Source: Bacillota bacterium (GTDB lineage Bacteria; Bacillota; Clostridia; Christensenellales; Aristaeellaceae). From it: a stretch of 33,229 nt of DNA. The stretch lies in NCBI GenBank assembly GCA_023411375.1, contig JAEYOW010000006.1, forward strand, positions 1 to 33,229. The letters run 5' to 3'. The position numbers and the translations under genes are program-made. Each line of letters begins with the position of its first letter. The first letter of the stretch is position 1. Of the stretch, positions 24,439 through 32,802 are shown piece after piece. A model generated the notes under the pieces. It was not told the DNA's origin, made no database searches, and worked only from the letters and a program-made list of their open reading frames with translations.

Positions 24439-24987
24439 ATGGAAAAGCTTTCGCTGGCCCAGCTTCGCATGATTTTGCGCGCCATGAGCCCGCACGAGCT
24501 GGAGGACATGGTCTGCGCCCTGTACCGCAGCAGCGGGGAAGCCGCGGCGTTTTTTAACAGATGCTACAACACGGAGGAATACGTGGAGCGGCTTGTGGAT
24601 ACCTATAAGGCCAAGTTGCAAATCCAGTTTTCCTGCATGGGTAGCTGCGGAAGCCTGGCGGCGGCGCGGCGAAGCCTTAATGAGTTTACACGCGCGGTGT
24701 TTGAACCGCGCGCGGCGCTGGAAATGATGCTGTATTGCCTGGAAAAGGCGACCAAATGGGCTGGCGACGGCGAAATTCCCGTATCAGCCTGCGAGGATAT
24801 GGTCGAGATTTTCCGGGAGTTTGTGGAAAGGCTGAATCAGCTGAACAGTCCGGATGTGTTTTCTGGCTTTCGCAAGAGGTTGGAGCAGCTGGAATGGGAC
24901 GCGGGCGCCGTGGGCTGGGGCTACGGCGAAGCCGTTTCAGAGCTATGCCTGGATATTCTATGGTGGGGCGGTGACGGACAGGAATAG
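24439..24987 (+). CDS. DUF6155 family protein
   Basis: A 182-residue cytosolic, all-helical protein. The start, KLSLAQLRMILRAMSPHELEDMVCALYR, and the later FNRCYNTEEYVERLVDTYKAKLQIQF stretch (each quoted only as its key pattern: L-x-x-L-R, then Y-x-x-K) fit the DUF6155 family, whose function is unknown. No catalytic motif is visible. AGGGGG lies 9 bases before the ATG. It is transcribed alone from an extended -10 promoter and ends in a double hairpin. The family call is from memory of the N-terminal pattern and is moderate. Confidence 0.72.
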   Translation: MEKLSLAQLRMILRAMSPHELEDMVCALYRSSGEAAAFFNRCYNTEEYVERLVDTYKAKLQIQFSCMGSCGSLAAARRSLNEFTRAVFEPRAALEMMLYCLEKATKWAGDGEIPVSACEDMVEIFREFVERLNQLNSPDVFSGFRKRLEQLEWDAGAVGWGYGEAVSELCLDILWWGGDGQE

Positions 24988-24992
24988 AAAAA

Positions 24993-25044
24993 GGCTTGGG
25001 GGCTGCGCGCCCCCAAGCCCCGCGGCAAAGGGAATAATCCCTTT
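24993..25044. terminator. Double hairpin terminator region
   Basis: GGCTTGGGGGC (24993-25003) pairs exactly with GCCCCCAAGCC (25009-25019) across a 5-base loop. A second, smaller hairpin, AAAGGGA-ATAA-TCCCTTT, follows at 25027-25044. It lies between convergent genes and can serve both. The second stem resembles widespread Clostridia intergenic repeats, which is a memory-based impression. Confidence 0.75.
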
Positions 25045-25086
25045 GGAATCCCGATTTTGTGCGCATCAGTGAGCTTTCATTTCGAA

Positions 25087-26382
25087 TTACCGGAGCGAAA
25101 TGGTCACGGCGTCATCCCACAAGGGAACATATTCCGGCTGGCTGTAGCCCACCAGAATCGAATGGATGCTTTCGACTTGCCTCTCCGTTACCATCCGAAC
25201 GGCGCGGCCCTCGTATTCCGCCGTCCACGAGCCCTGCTCATGTACCGCGCCCGTACGGTAGTCGTTCAGGGAATTGCCCGGCTCATAATCCAGCTCCAAC
25301 GCGTTTCCCTCCGCGTCCGCGAAGCCACGGAACCAGTAATTCACTCCGCTGAGCAGCCGGATGGGTATGTCGAAGCCGCTGTCGTTTAGCGTTGCGCCCA
25401 GCACCTCCACCACCGCGCCGTTTTTCAGCGTGACGGTCGCGGGCAGGCTGTCTAGAGGAACGGCGGTATCTACCAGTTCGTGCTCTTCGCCATAGCCCCA
25501 GGGCAGAAGGGTAAGCGCGGCCGCGTCCTCGCCGCCTCTAAACCAGCTTTCGTGATAAATCCACATGGGATGCTCCTCGCTGGCTAGCTCCGAGAAAGAC
25601 CCGCCGCCTCCAAACAAAGAAAGCTGAACGCCGTTTTCATCCAGCAGGCTCGAAAAGTTGTAACTGCCCCAGTCCGCCACCATGCGGTCATTGATCAGGA
25701 TACGGTTGCCAAAGGGCGTGAATGCGATGCGCTCCACAATGAACTGGGTTTCCAGCACGCTGCCGTCAAATATGTTCACATAGCGCGCCGTACCCTCCTG
25801 CATGGGCCTGTAGGCCACTGTGGGGTCGTTCGCGCCGGAGCGGTCGATCACAAGCTCAAGTCCGCCCGTATACCCGCCGGAATCGTTCTGTATCCCGCCG
25901 AAGGTGAGCACCGCTCCCTCCGCGAGAGGCTTTGGCAGCGTATAAAGCATCATGCATTCCAGGCTGTTTTCACCCGTCGCCCAGCCCTCCGAATGGACGG
26001 AGACGTTTTCCAGCCATTCGCTGCCTGCGGCCAGCCTGGCGTATGGCACGGCAAAGTTTGCGCCGCTGCGCGTGTGTCCGGCCTGAAAATCAATGGGCTT
26101 ATCCATTTCCGCGTGAAAGAATACCGCCAGCACGTCGTCCGTCAGGGCGATATTTTGCACCGTGAGGGTGCCTTCCACCGCGCGGCTTTCAACGGGCATG
26201 GAGGCCTCCACCGCGCCCGTCACCCCGCGGACGCCCTCCGCATCCGTCAAGTAATAGCTATCGAAGCCGTCCAGATAGGGGATGGACGCGCCGTCGTTCA
26301 GGCGCACCACAAGGGGTCCGTCAGCCAGCGCCGTGCCGCACAGGCAAAGCAGGAGCAGCGTTGCGGTCAGTAGCCTTTTCAT
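25087..26382 (-). CDS. Secreted protein of unknown function in a sigma/anti-sigma operon
   Basis: A 431-residue exported protein with a signal peptide (about 1-20, ALA cleavage) and a beta-rich body. I do not recognise a catalytic motif. Segments such as FIVERIAFTPFGNRILIND look like the Ig-like ectodomains of DUF4179/DUF5643-type anti-sigma proteins, so it may be a soluble relative of the neighbouring membrane anti-sigma factor. It follows that gene with a 5-base gap, as third gene of a sigma - anti-sigma - secreted protein operon, and is probably part of the same envelope response. The direction of signalling is unknown. Confidence 0.78.
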   Translation of the reverse strand: MKRLLTATLLLLCLCGTALADGPLVVRLNDGASIPYLDGFDSYYLTDAEGVRGVTGAVEASMPVESRAVEGTLTVQNIALTDDVLAVFFHAEMDKPIDFQAGHTRSGANFAVPYARLAAGSEWLENVSVHSEGWATGENSLECMMLYTLPKPLAEGAVLTFGGIQNDSGGYTGGLELVIDRSGANDPTVAYRPMQEGTARYVNIFDGSVLETQFIVERIAFTPFGNRILINDRMVADWGSYNFSSLLDENGVQLSLFGGGGSFSELASEEHPMWIYHESWFRGGEDAAALTLLPWGYGEEHELVDTAVPLDSLPATVTLKNGAVVEVLGATLNDSGFDIPIRLLSGVNYWFRGFADAEGNALELDYEPGNSLNDYRTGAVHEQGSWTAEYEGRAVRMVTERQVESIHSILVGYSQPEYVPLWDDAVTISLR

Positions 26383-26387
26383 ACCGT

Positions 26388-27491
26388 TTATTCCTCCGTT
26401 TCTTCTTCCACAAGCCTAAGCGGGACGCTTAGGGGTTCATACTCGCGGTTTTTCATGCCGCCGTAGAATTGAAGCGCGATCCTCTCCGGCAGCTCGTCAA
26501 AGGCGCGGAAGGCCTGCGTCTCCGTATATCCTCCGTCGCCCCAGCTTTCCAGGCTCCCGCGTTGGTCGCCGGAGGCCATGCCGTTACCCTCTCCGTCCAG
26601 CCAGCGCATCCAAAAGCCGCCCCGCGCCAGCACGCGCTGCTGGTCGGTCGCGTCCGCGTCCATGTCGTATGCCGTGGTAAGGTAGGTGGCGATGGGCGTT
26701 AGCTCCACGCGGCACACGCGAAGCGTCGCGCCCGTATCCGAGAGGCTGACCGGCGCGGACAGCTCGTACACGCGCCGCGCGTCCGTTGGGGAGAGCGAGA
26801 AGCCAAGCTCGCCGCGCTGCTGCCCAAGCGGCTTGGAATCCGGCATTTCGCCGTATAAATCCACCAGGCAAAGCTCCAGCGTTACATCGTCCGGCAAATC
26901 GGTGGTAAAGGCGACGGTGTACAGAACGTCCTCACCCTCGTAGGCCGCGCTCCGGTAGGGGAAGTCGTCATTCCCTTCCCATAGGCCGACGCTCACCAGC
27001 GCCCGCCCGCTGTGCGCCGCTTTCTGCGAGAAGGTCAAACCCGGCGCGCCCTCCTCTGTCCACGCGCCGTTTGCCTCATAGGGGAACGACTCCCCGTCCA
27101 TCAGCAGCGTCCGGTTTCTGTCCGTCGCGGCGATGCGCACCGCCACATAGGCCTGCCTGCCGTCCCAGAGCGCTTCCTCCACGGTAAAGCGCGCCCAGCC
27201 AAGCTGTCCGCCCGTTTGCGGAATGGCCGTCTGCACCAGCTCCCCCGCGCCGGGCCGCAGGTTCGCCTGTATATCAGGATGCAACGCGTCCAAAAGCCCC
27301 AGCCGCGCAAGCGCGTAGGCCGCGCCCAGCAATAGCGCCAGCAAAACGGCGATCAGGGGGATCCACCGCGCCTTTCGCACAGGCGGGGGGGCTTTCGTTT
27401 CAAGCCGTCGCATAGTGCTTTCCACCCGCGTGCGAAACGCGTCGGGCGCCTGCCCGTAGGCCCGTTTCCACAGCTCCATATCGTTCATCAT
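26388..27491 (-). CDS. DUF4179-type membrane anti-sigma factor
   Basis: A 367-residue single-pass protein. Residues 1-42 are cytosolic and should bind the sigma factor, one membrane helix follows (WIPLIAVLLALLLGAAYALA, about 43-62), and the large outer domain is beta-rich with the DUF4179-type FTVEEALWDGRQAYVAVRI pattern. Proteins of this build hold an ECF sigma factor inactive until an envelope signal. The start overlaps the sigma gene end (ATGA at 27488-27491), giving coupled synthesis. No zinc-binding anti-sigma motif (HxxxCxxC) is seen. The inducing signal is unknown. Confidence 0.85.
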   Translation of the reverse strand: MMNDMELWKRAYGQAPDAFRTRVESTMRRLETKAPPPVRKARWIPLIAVLLALLLGAAYALARLGLLDALHPDIQANLRPGAGELVQTAIPQTGGQLGWARFTVEEALWDGRQAYVAVRIAATDRNRTLLMDGESFPYEANGAWTEEGAPGLTFSQKAAHSGRALVSVGLWEGNDDFPYRSAAYEGEDVLYTVAFTTDLPDDVTLELCLVDLYGEMPDSKPLGQQRGELGFSLSPTDARRVYELSAPVSLSDTGATLRVCRVELTPIATYLTTAYDMDADATDQQRVLARGGFWMRWLDGEGNGMASGDQRGSLESWGDGGYTETQAFRAFDELPERIALQFYGGMKNREYEPLSVPLRLVEEETEE

Positions 27492-27961
27492 TCACTCATC
27501 CCCTTTCCAAGGAAATCCCGCATTTGTTTGCGCCCACGGCTCATCCGCGATAATATCGTCCCTCTGGGACAGCGGAGCGCGGACGCGATTTCCTCCACGG
27601 AAAAGCCCTCCATATAGTGCAGCAGGATGGGCATGCGCAAGTCGTCCGGCAGCGCGTCCAGCGCTTCGCGAAGCTCCCGCGCGCTGTCGTCCGCTGGGGC
27701 CTCGCCGTCCGGCAGCGCCTCCACGGCGGTTTCGCGGCGCTTTTTGCGAAGCAGCGTGTAGCACTCGTTTACCAGTATGCGGATCACCCACGGTTTCAGG
27801 CTACGTTCATCGCGCAGCCTGTCCGCCTTTGCCCATGCCTTTTCAATGGCGCTTTGCACCGCGTCCTCACGGTCCGCCTCGCACCTGAGCAACCCCCGGC
27901 TGACCCGGTACAGCGTGTTCGTAAGGGCGACCATCTCCGCGCCCAGCCGCTGCCTGTCCAT
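27488..27961 (-). CDS. ECF-type RNA polymerase sigma factor
   Basis: A 157-residue sigma-70 family protein of the extracytoplasmic-function class. Region 2 has ADREDAVQSAIEKAWAK and PWVIRILVNECYTLLR; region 4 has LPDDLRMPILLHYMEGFSVE and GTILSRMSRGRKQM, with the helix-turn-helix that reads the -35. Its partner, a membrane DUF4179 protein, is next in the operon with a four-base overlap. The ATG at 27961-27959 follows GGAAAGG. Such sigma factors usually activate their own promoter; no clear ECF consensus was found in the 220 bases upstream. Confidence 0.9.
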   Translation of the reverse strand: MDRQRLGAEMVALTNTLYRVSRGLLRCEADREDAVQSAIEKAWAKADRLRDERSLKPWVIRILVNECYTLLRKKRRETAVEALPDGEAPADDSARELREALDALPDDLRMPILLHYMEGFSVEEIASALRCPRGTILSRMSRGRKQMRDFLGKGMSE

Positions 27962-28185
27962 AAAAGCCTTTCCTTTCGTGCCTTGCAAGGTTCAGTGAAT
28001 TCACGCGCTATGGATAGGACGCCCGCGCGGCGGCGCTGATTCTCAACGCAGCAAATTTTCTTCCACCGATCCAAAAAGCCGCAGGGTTCGCCGCCTCGGG
28101 AAGGAGGATGCGTAACTCCGCGGACTGATGATCTGCCGATTTGATTCATTGCGCGGAGCCGGCTGTGAAAACCGTCTCCGCCGTC

Positions 28186-29554
28186 TTACCCGTCCTCATA
28201 CCCGCCCAGCATGGGCGGCGCAGCGCGCCGGGTATATTGGGCGAGCACGCCCTTTGCATAGCGGGACGGACGGGGCCGCCAGCATGACCGGCGCCGCGCA
28301 AGCACGGTGTCGATCTCCTCAGACGGCTGTTCCTCGCCGTTTATCCCAATCAGGCGCAGCACGCGGGCCTCGATATCCAGCTCGATCAGGTCGTTTTCCT
28401 CCACCAGCGCGATGGGGCCGCCTTCCGCCGCCTCGGGCGAAACATGGCCCACCGCCGGGCCTCGGGACGCGCCGGAAAAGCGCCCGTCCGTGATCAGCGC
28501 GATGGAAGCCGCCAGCGTCGGGTCGGAGGCGATGGCTTCGGTGGTGTAAAACATTTCGGGCATGCCGCTGCCGCGCGGCCCCTCGTAGCGGATGATCACC
28601 GCGTCGCCGGGATTTATTTTATGCGTGAGCACGGCGGCGATGGCGTCCTCCTCGCAATCGAAGGGCCGCGCGCGCAAAACGGCCCGGTACATGGCTTTGG
28701 GCACGGCGGTGTGCTTGATAACCGCGCCCTGCGGCGCAAGGTTCCCCCTGAGCACGGCAACCGCGCCGTCGTCGCCGATGGGGCTTGCGTAGCTGCGGAT
28801 AATGTCCTCCCGCTTCAGCCCGGCCTTGGCAAGCCGCTCATCGCACCGCTCGTAAAAGCCGTCCTTTTTTAATTGCTCCAGGTTTTCCCCAAGCGTCTTT
28901 CCAGTCACGGTCATTTCGTCAAGATGCAGCCGCGCTTTGATTTCCTCCATCACGCGCGGTACGCCGCCCGCCAGGAAAACGTATTGCGCCGGCCACCGGC
29001 CCGCCGGGCGCACGTCCAACAGGTAATGCGCGCCCCGGTGCATGCGGTCAAACGCCTCTGCGTCCAGCGAATAGCCAAATTCATGCGCGATTGCGGGCAG
29101 GTGCAGCAGCGCGTTGGTGGAGCCGGAGATGGCGGCGTGCACCATCACGGCGTTTTCAAAAGAGCGCGGTGTGACGATGTCGCACGCGCGCAGGCCGGTT
29201 AGCGCCAACGCGACGGACAGCCGCCCGGCCTCGCGCGCCGCGTCCAAAAGCTCCGGCGAGGCCGCGGGCAACAGCGCGGCGCCGGGCAGCGTCAGTCCCA
29301 GCGCCTCCGCCATCACCTGCATGGTGCAAGCCGTGCCCATAAACGAGCACGCGCCGCAGGACGGGCATGCGTGGCGCTTATACCAGTCAAGCTGCCCAGG
29401 GGTGATCTCGCCGCGCTTTTGCATGGCACTGTATGTGCCGATCTGTTCCAACGTTAAAAGCCCCGGCCCCGCGTCCATCACGCCGCCCGTACATGCCCAT
29501 GCGCAGCGGGTCCATCTCCGGGGCAAGCGCGCGAATCTCCTGGCTTCTCAGCAT
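28186..29554 (-). pseudogene. Dihydroxy-acid dehydratase (IlvD/EDD family) with internal deletion
   Basis: The gene starts well (ATG at 29554-29552, GGAGG 7 bases upstream): LRSQEIRALAPEMDPLRMGM. It then breaks near 29488-29492, where the frame changes. The downstream frame resumes at TGGVMDAGPGLLTLEQIGTY and runs to the normal C-terminus at 28186. Roughly 100 residues are missing compared with the family, including the two segments that hold Asp/Cys ligands of the iron-sulfur cluster and magnesium site; the HACPSCGACSFMGTA cysteine segment is kept. It should be inactive. The copy may be a decaying paralogue; an assembly fault is possible. The family normally dehydrates 2,3-dihydroxy acids or sugar acids. 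Confidence 0.88.
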
Positions 29555-29585
29555 GCGTGTTCCTCCGTTCAACAGCAATGGAAGC

Positions 29586-31310
29586 TTATCCGTTTGTAAT
29601 CTCCAGGTTCAGCACCTCACCCGTTTCAGCCGATAGCACGGCCTCGAAGCTACCGAAGCTCTGCGACAGAACCGCGTCGCCGGCGGCAAGGAAAATCCGC
29701 CAGAAGCGCCCCTCGCCAGCGTCCGGCTCCAGCACCAGGGCGGGCGTAAAGGCGCGAAGAATGTCCGCCGTCAGCCCGCGCGCTTCGCCAAAAGCCTCCA
29801 GCAGCGCGTCCCGGGCAACGCGGACAGCCGCCTCCCGCGAAAGCTCCGTGGGCAGGGGCAAAAGCGGAGCCTCCTCCTCCCCGCCGTCCAAGACGCGGTC
29901 GTCCACCATCTCGCGCCCGGTATAATAGACCTCGCCGCTTCCGGCGTACAACTGCGCGCGGTAGAGGTCGTAGGGCTGAACCTCCGCGCGGTCAGGCGGT
30001 AAAAACGTCACGTACCATGCGCCAAATTCGGGCGTTCGAAAAAAGGCGTATTCCGCGTCCCAGCCCTCAAATGCGCCCCCGCTCAGGGCGTATTTCTCCG
30101 AAACCGCTGCGGCCGCGAGGGCGCGCGCCTGCTCCATTTGCACCTCGTCCGTCTCCGGCAGCCCCTCGACGATGCCGTTGGGATTGTTCAGCCAGCCGCC
30201 GTCTATTAGAATTTGGTCTAGATCAGCCCTTTGCTCAAGCGTCCAGGTCCGGGCGTCGCCAAGCTTAACCAGCATGCGCGCCCGCTCGTTCAGATAACGC
30301 CCGTATACCTCGTTCAGCGGGCTTTTCTCTACGTCCGGCGCGCTTGAAGGCGCTGGGGCGGATAAGGCGGCGGTTGCTGTCCATGGCAAATACCCGTCCA
30401 GGCTGGCGTAACAAACCCGGGTTTCTGCAATGCCCTCGTCCCGCCACTCGCGCAGGCAAACGGCCAGCCCGCCGCCCGTTTGGCAAAAGCTGGCGGAGCC
30501 GGTCGTTTCCGAGCCGTCCGCAAAATTAACGCTGGATTGAGTACTCCCGTCCATGCGCATAAAATGTACGGCATAGTTCCCGTCCAATTTTTTAACTGCG
30601 GCCGCAAAGCCCTCCCCGGCGGGGTAAACGTCGTCGAAGCGCGCGATGCCGTCCCCTGCGTACGTCCGCTGCCACATGGGCGCGCCGTGCGGGTCCAGCA
30701 TTAAAAGAACGCCCTCGGTATCCGGCTTTTTCCCGCCGTCCGGCCACGCCGGCTGGCGCTCCCCGGCAATCAGCGCCTCGCCGCCGGGAAATAGGCAGTA
30801 TGCGTTGGGCCGAAGCTCAGGCTCGCCGTTGTATTGCCACAAAAGCCGCCCATTCAGGCTAAGTTTCATCAGGGACGGAACCCATTCGCCGGAAATCTCG
30901 CGCTCCAAGCCAAAATAAAGCGCATCCTCCGTGGAACGGATATTGTCGTACAGGCAGCGCATCAGCAGCAGATCATCCGCAAGCTTCCACTGAAGCTCCA
31001 GCGCGGGGCTGAAAAAGGCGATGGCGTTGCCCTCTTCCATTGGTCCGATCCAATCGTCGCCGGCGCGGAAGCCGCCCCGCACAAAGCCGGCCGCTACCGG
31101 GGTGACGGCGTCCGCGCCAAGGGGCGCGTCGGCGGCGGTCTTAAAGTAGCGATGCCCGGGCAGCAGGCCGTCCAGACCAACGCCATCGCTCGCGGATAGC
31201 TCGTACACCCGCAAAGGCGTTTCATGGGCGGGACTTTCCGCCGGTGCCGGGCGGATGGCCAGCATCAACCCCAGCACCAGCCAAAGGGTAACGATCGGCT
31301 TCGTCCTCAT
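29586..31310 (-). CDS. Large secreted protein with propeller-like N-terminus and PepSY-like C-terminus
   Basis: A 574-residue exported protein with a signal peptide (about 1-24, APA cleavage). Residues about 40-340 have repeated beta-strand blocks with Trp/Gly turns (LSLNGRLLWQYNGE, LDPHGAPMWQRTYAG) like PQQ- or WD-type propellers. After a linker, residues about 400-470 and 490-574 look like two PepSY-type modules, the last ending ...ETGEVLNLEITNG. No catalytic motif is seen. The ATG at 31310-31308 follows AGGAGG. It lies 30 bases upstream of the broken dehydratase gene. A protease-inhibitor role for PepSY domains is known; assigning it here is inference. Confidence 0.8.
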   Translation of the reverse strand: MRTKPIVTLWLVLGLMLAIRPAPAESPAHETPLRVYELSASDGVGLDGLLPGHRYFKTAADAPLGADAVTPVAAGFVRGGFRAGDDWIGPMEEGNAIAFFSPALELQWKLADDLLLMRCLYDNIRSTEDALYFGLEREISGEWVPSLMKLSLNGRLLWQYNGEPELRPNAYCLFPGGEALIAGERQPAWPDGGKKPDTEGVLLMLDPHGAPMWQRTYAGDGIARFDDVYPAGEGFAAAVKKLDGNYAVHFMRMDGSTQSSVNFADGSETTGSASFCQTGGGLAVCLREWRDEGIAETRVCYASLDGYLPWTATAALSAPAPSSAPDVEKSPLNEVYGRYLNERARMLVKLGDARTWTLEQRADLDQILIDGGWLNNPNGIVEGLPETDEVQMEQARALAAAAVSEKYALSGGAFEGWDAEYAFFRTPEFGAWYVTFLPPDRAEVQPYDLYRAQLYAGSGEVYYTGREMVDDRVLDGGEEEAPLLPLPTELSREAAVRVARDALLEAFGEARGLTADILRAFTPALVLEPDAGEGRFWRIFLAAGDAVLSQSFGSFEAVLSAETGEVLNLEITNG

Positions 31311-31354
31311 TCGCGTATTCCTCCTGTTAATGTCGGTGAACAAATGTACAATTC

Positions 31355-31383
31355 ATTCTACCATAACAGGCGGCCTCCGGCAA
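31355..31383 (-). promoter_or_regulatory. Promoter of the secreted propeller/PepSY gene
   Basis: On the minus strand TTGCCG (31378-31383) and TAGAAT (31355-31360) are 17 bases apart, with TG one base before the -10 (extended -10). It lies about 45 bases upstream of the start. Confidence 0.6.
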
Positions 31384-31446
31384 TCGCGAAGGCGGGCAAA
31401 ACAAGCGTAGAATTTGTAAATCTTACCGGATGGCGGGGCCGTGCCC

Positions 31447-31974
31447 TCAGCAGAACCAATTGATTTTAGCGGGATTGGGCTCGTCCTTGACCGCAACGGC
31501 GCGCAGAGCCAACTCCATTTTCGCGCATTCCGCCGCTGCGACCGCCTCCAGCGTTTCCCAGGGCGCTTTCATGCCTGCCTGATCGTATGCGAGGGTCAGC
31601 GCGCCGTACAGTGCCAGCGAGAGCGAACCCGCCGGGTTGTGCGCGGCGGAGGCCGACGCGTCGATCGTCCGTGCCGCGCCCTGCGCGATGGAGAAGCCTT
31701 CCGCCTCGCGCGCGGCGCTCCGGCAGCCGGCGATCCGCTCCTTTACCTTTGCAAGCTTTACCACGCCGTTCAGATAGGCCCGCGCGGCCTGAAGCGCGTC
31801 CGCCGGGCGCGTATCCGCCGGAAAGTCGCGCTCCCACAGCGGCAGAAGCCGCGCCCGCGCGTAGTCCACGCACCAGCTCGCGATAGTTGGGCGGCTCTGC
31901 GTTTCAATCAGCTCCATCAAAGAGCGGATATAGGGTGCGTCAAAATCACCGAGCATTTTGCGCGGTTTGGCCAT
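31447..31974 (-). CDS. Imm5-like putative immunity protein
   Basis: A 175-residue, helical cytosolic protein. The N-terminal part, with LMELIETQSRPTIASWCVDY, the central LNGVVKLAKVKERIAGCR and the later SLSLALYGALTLAYDQ stretch match the Imm-5 type family of immunity proteins that neutralise contact-dependent toxins in polymorphic toxin systems. No toxin gene is in this window, so it is an orphan here. The ATG at 31974-31972 follows GGGAAG. It starts 4 bases after the DUF1801 gene stop, so the two are probably co-transcribed. Confidence 0.75.
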   Translation of the reverse strand: MAKPRKMLGDFDAPYIRSLMELIETQSRPTIASWCVDYARARLLPLWERDFPADTRPADALQAARAYLNGVVKLAKVKERIAGCRSAAREAEGFSIAQGAARTIDASASAAHNPAGSLSLALYGALTLAYDQAGMKAPWETLEAVAAAECAKMELALRAVAVKDEPNPAKINWFC

Positions 31975-31978
31975 GAGC

Positions 31979-32404
31979 TCACTTCCCTTTCTTCTCCTGC
32001 GCCCGCATTACGCGATAACGCGTAATTTCACCGATCAGCTCGTAGGGCATGGGCCTGCTCCACGGGAGCTGAACCGCACCCTTGCTAAACCGGTAACCCT
32101 CGATTTCAAAGCGCTCTGCGAACGCGCGAACCCCCTCGTCGCCCGGATACAACACAAGGTGATTTTTTAACACGGCGAAATGTATGAGGTTTTCGCCCTG
32201 CCAGAAGGTGGGCATACGCCAGGATATTTTTTCCACAGCCTCCGGCGCGGCGGCGCGGATGGTTTCCCGCACACGGTTAAGCTCATCGCGGCGCTCCGCG
32301 GGCGCTTGAAGGATATACTCGTCGATGGTTGCGGGCGCGCTTGCGCAGTAATGGTCCTGGCCAGTGTGCTCAAATTCCCTGCCGCATTTGGGACATGTCC
32401 ACAT
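31979..32404 (-). CDS. DUF1801 family protein with N-terminal zinc ribbon
   Basis: A 141-residue cytosolic protein. The N-terminus has a small metal-binding site, Cys4-x2-Cys7 with His18 and Cys20 (CPKCGREFEHTGQDHYC). Residues 24-135 match the DUF1801/YdhG-like fold (ISWRMPTFWQGENLIHFA, LVLYPGDEGV, RFSKGAVQLPW). The ATG at 32404-32402 follows GGAAAGGAG by 8 bases. The frame stays open upstream into IS256 remains but that part is not the gene. It is co-transcribed with the Imm5-like gene. Function is unknown. An IS256 end lies about 90 bases upstream and may have replaced its native promoter. Confidence 0.82.
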   Translation of the reverse strand: MWTCPKCGREFEHTGQDHYCASAPATIDEYILQAPAERRDELNRVRETIRAAAPEAVEKISWRMPTFWQGENLIHFAVLKNHLVLYPGDEGVRAFAERFEIEGYRFSKGAVQLPWSRPMPYELIGEITRYRVMRAQEKKGK

Positions 32405-32489
32405 TGTGACTGTCTCCTTTCCCTCCGCAGCGCTGGGCCGCTTCTCTATGGTTTTTATTTTATCATGCTCGGGTCCGCAAAAAAAGACG

Positions 32490-32735
32490 GGTGCATCCCC
32501 AAGATTAAAATAGTGCCAAGCGAAGTTCGCAATTTGTAGGAATTCCATCACGAGATCAAGCCGCGGCGGGAAGATGCGGATACAGGTATGAGAGATAGAC
32601 CCATCCTCGGAATACTCCATGAGGTAGGTAGTGACCAAACGTACATAAGAATCAGGGTTTGGGAAGATACCAACCACTCGTGTACGGTAGCGGATCTCCT
32701 CATTGAGCCTCTCCATCATGTTGGTCGAGGCGTTC
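32490..32735 (-). pseudogene. IS256-family transposase remnant, C-terminal
   Basis: The minus strand encodes STNMMERLNEEIRYRTRVVG, then IFPNPDSYVRLVTTYLMEYS, which is the C-terminal part of IS256/Mutator-type transposases (the usual pattern has TTN-x-E-R-L-N, then GIFPN and LME). The N-terminal four fifths, including the DDE residues, are missing because an IS3-family element has inserted at about 32735. The left end near 32490, GGGTGCATCCCC, could be the terminal repeat; this is uncertain. The frame continues open past the end of the IS into the next gene. The element is dead. Confidence 0.8.
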
Positions 32736-32751
32736 TGCCCCCCTACCCGAA

Positions 32752-32779
32752 TTGAAGGACAAAAAACATTCGATATAAT
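32752..32779 (+). promoter_or_regulatory. Promoter of the IS3-family transposase
   Basis: TTGAAG (32752-32757) and TATAAT (32774-32779) are 16 bases apart, 24 bases before the OrfA start. A GGAAAGGAAAGGGG ribosome site follows. Confidence 0.65.
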
Positions 32780-32802
32780 GGAAAGGAAAGGGGACAAGAA
32801 CC

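Noticed and set aside
27962..28185. An ECF-type autoregulated promoter upstream of the sigma factor
   Set aside because: A GAGAATC...CGTC pair about 16 bases apart is present but the match is too loose to annotate.
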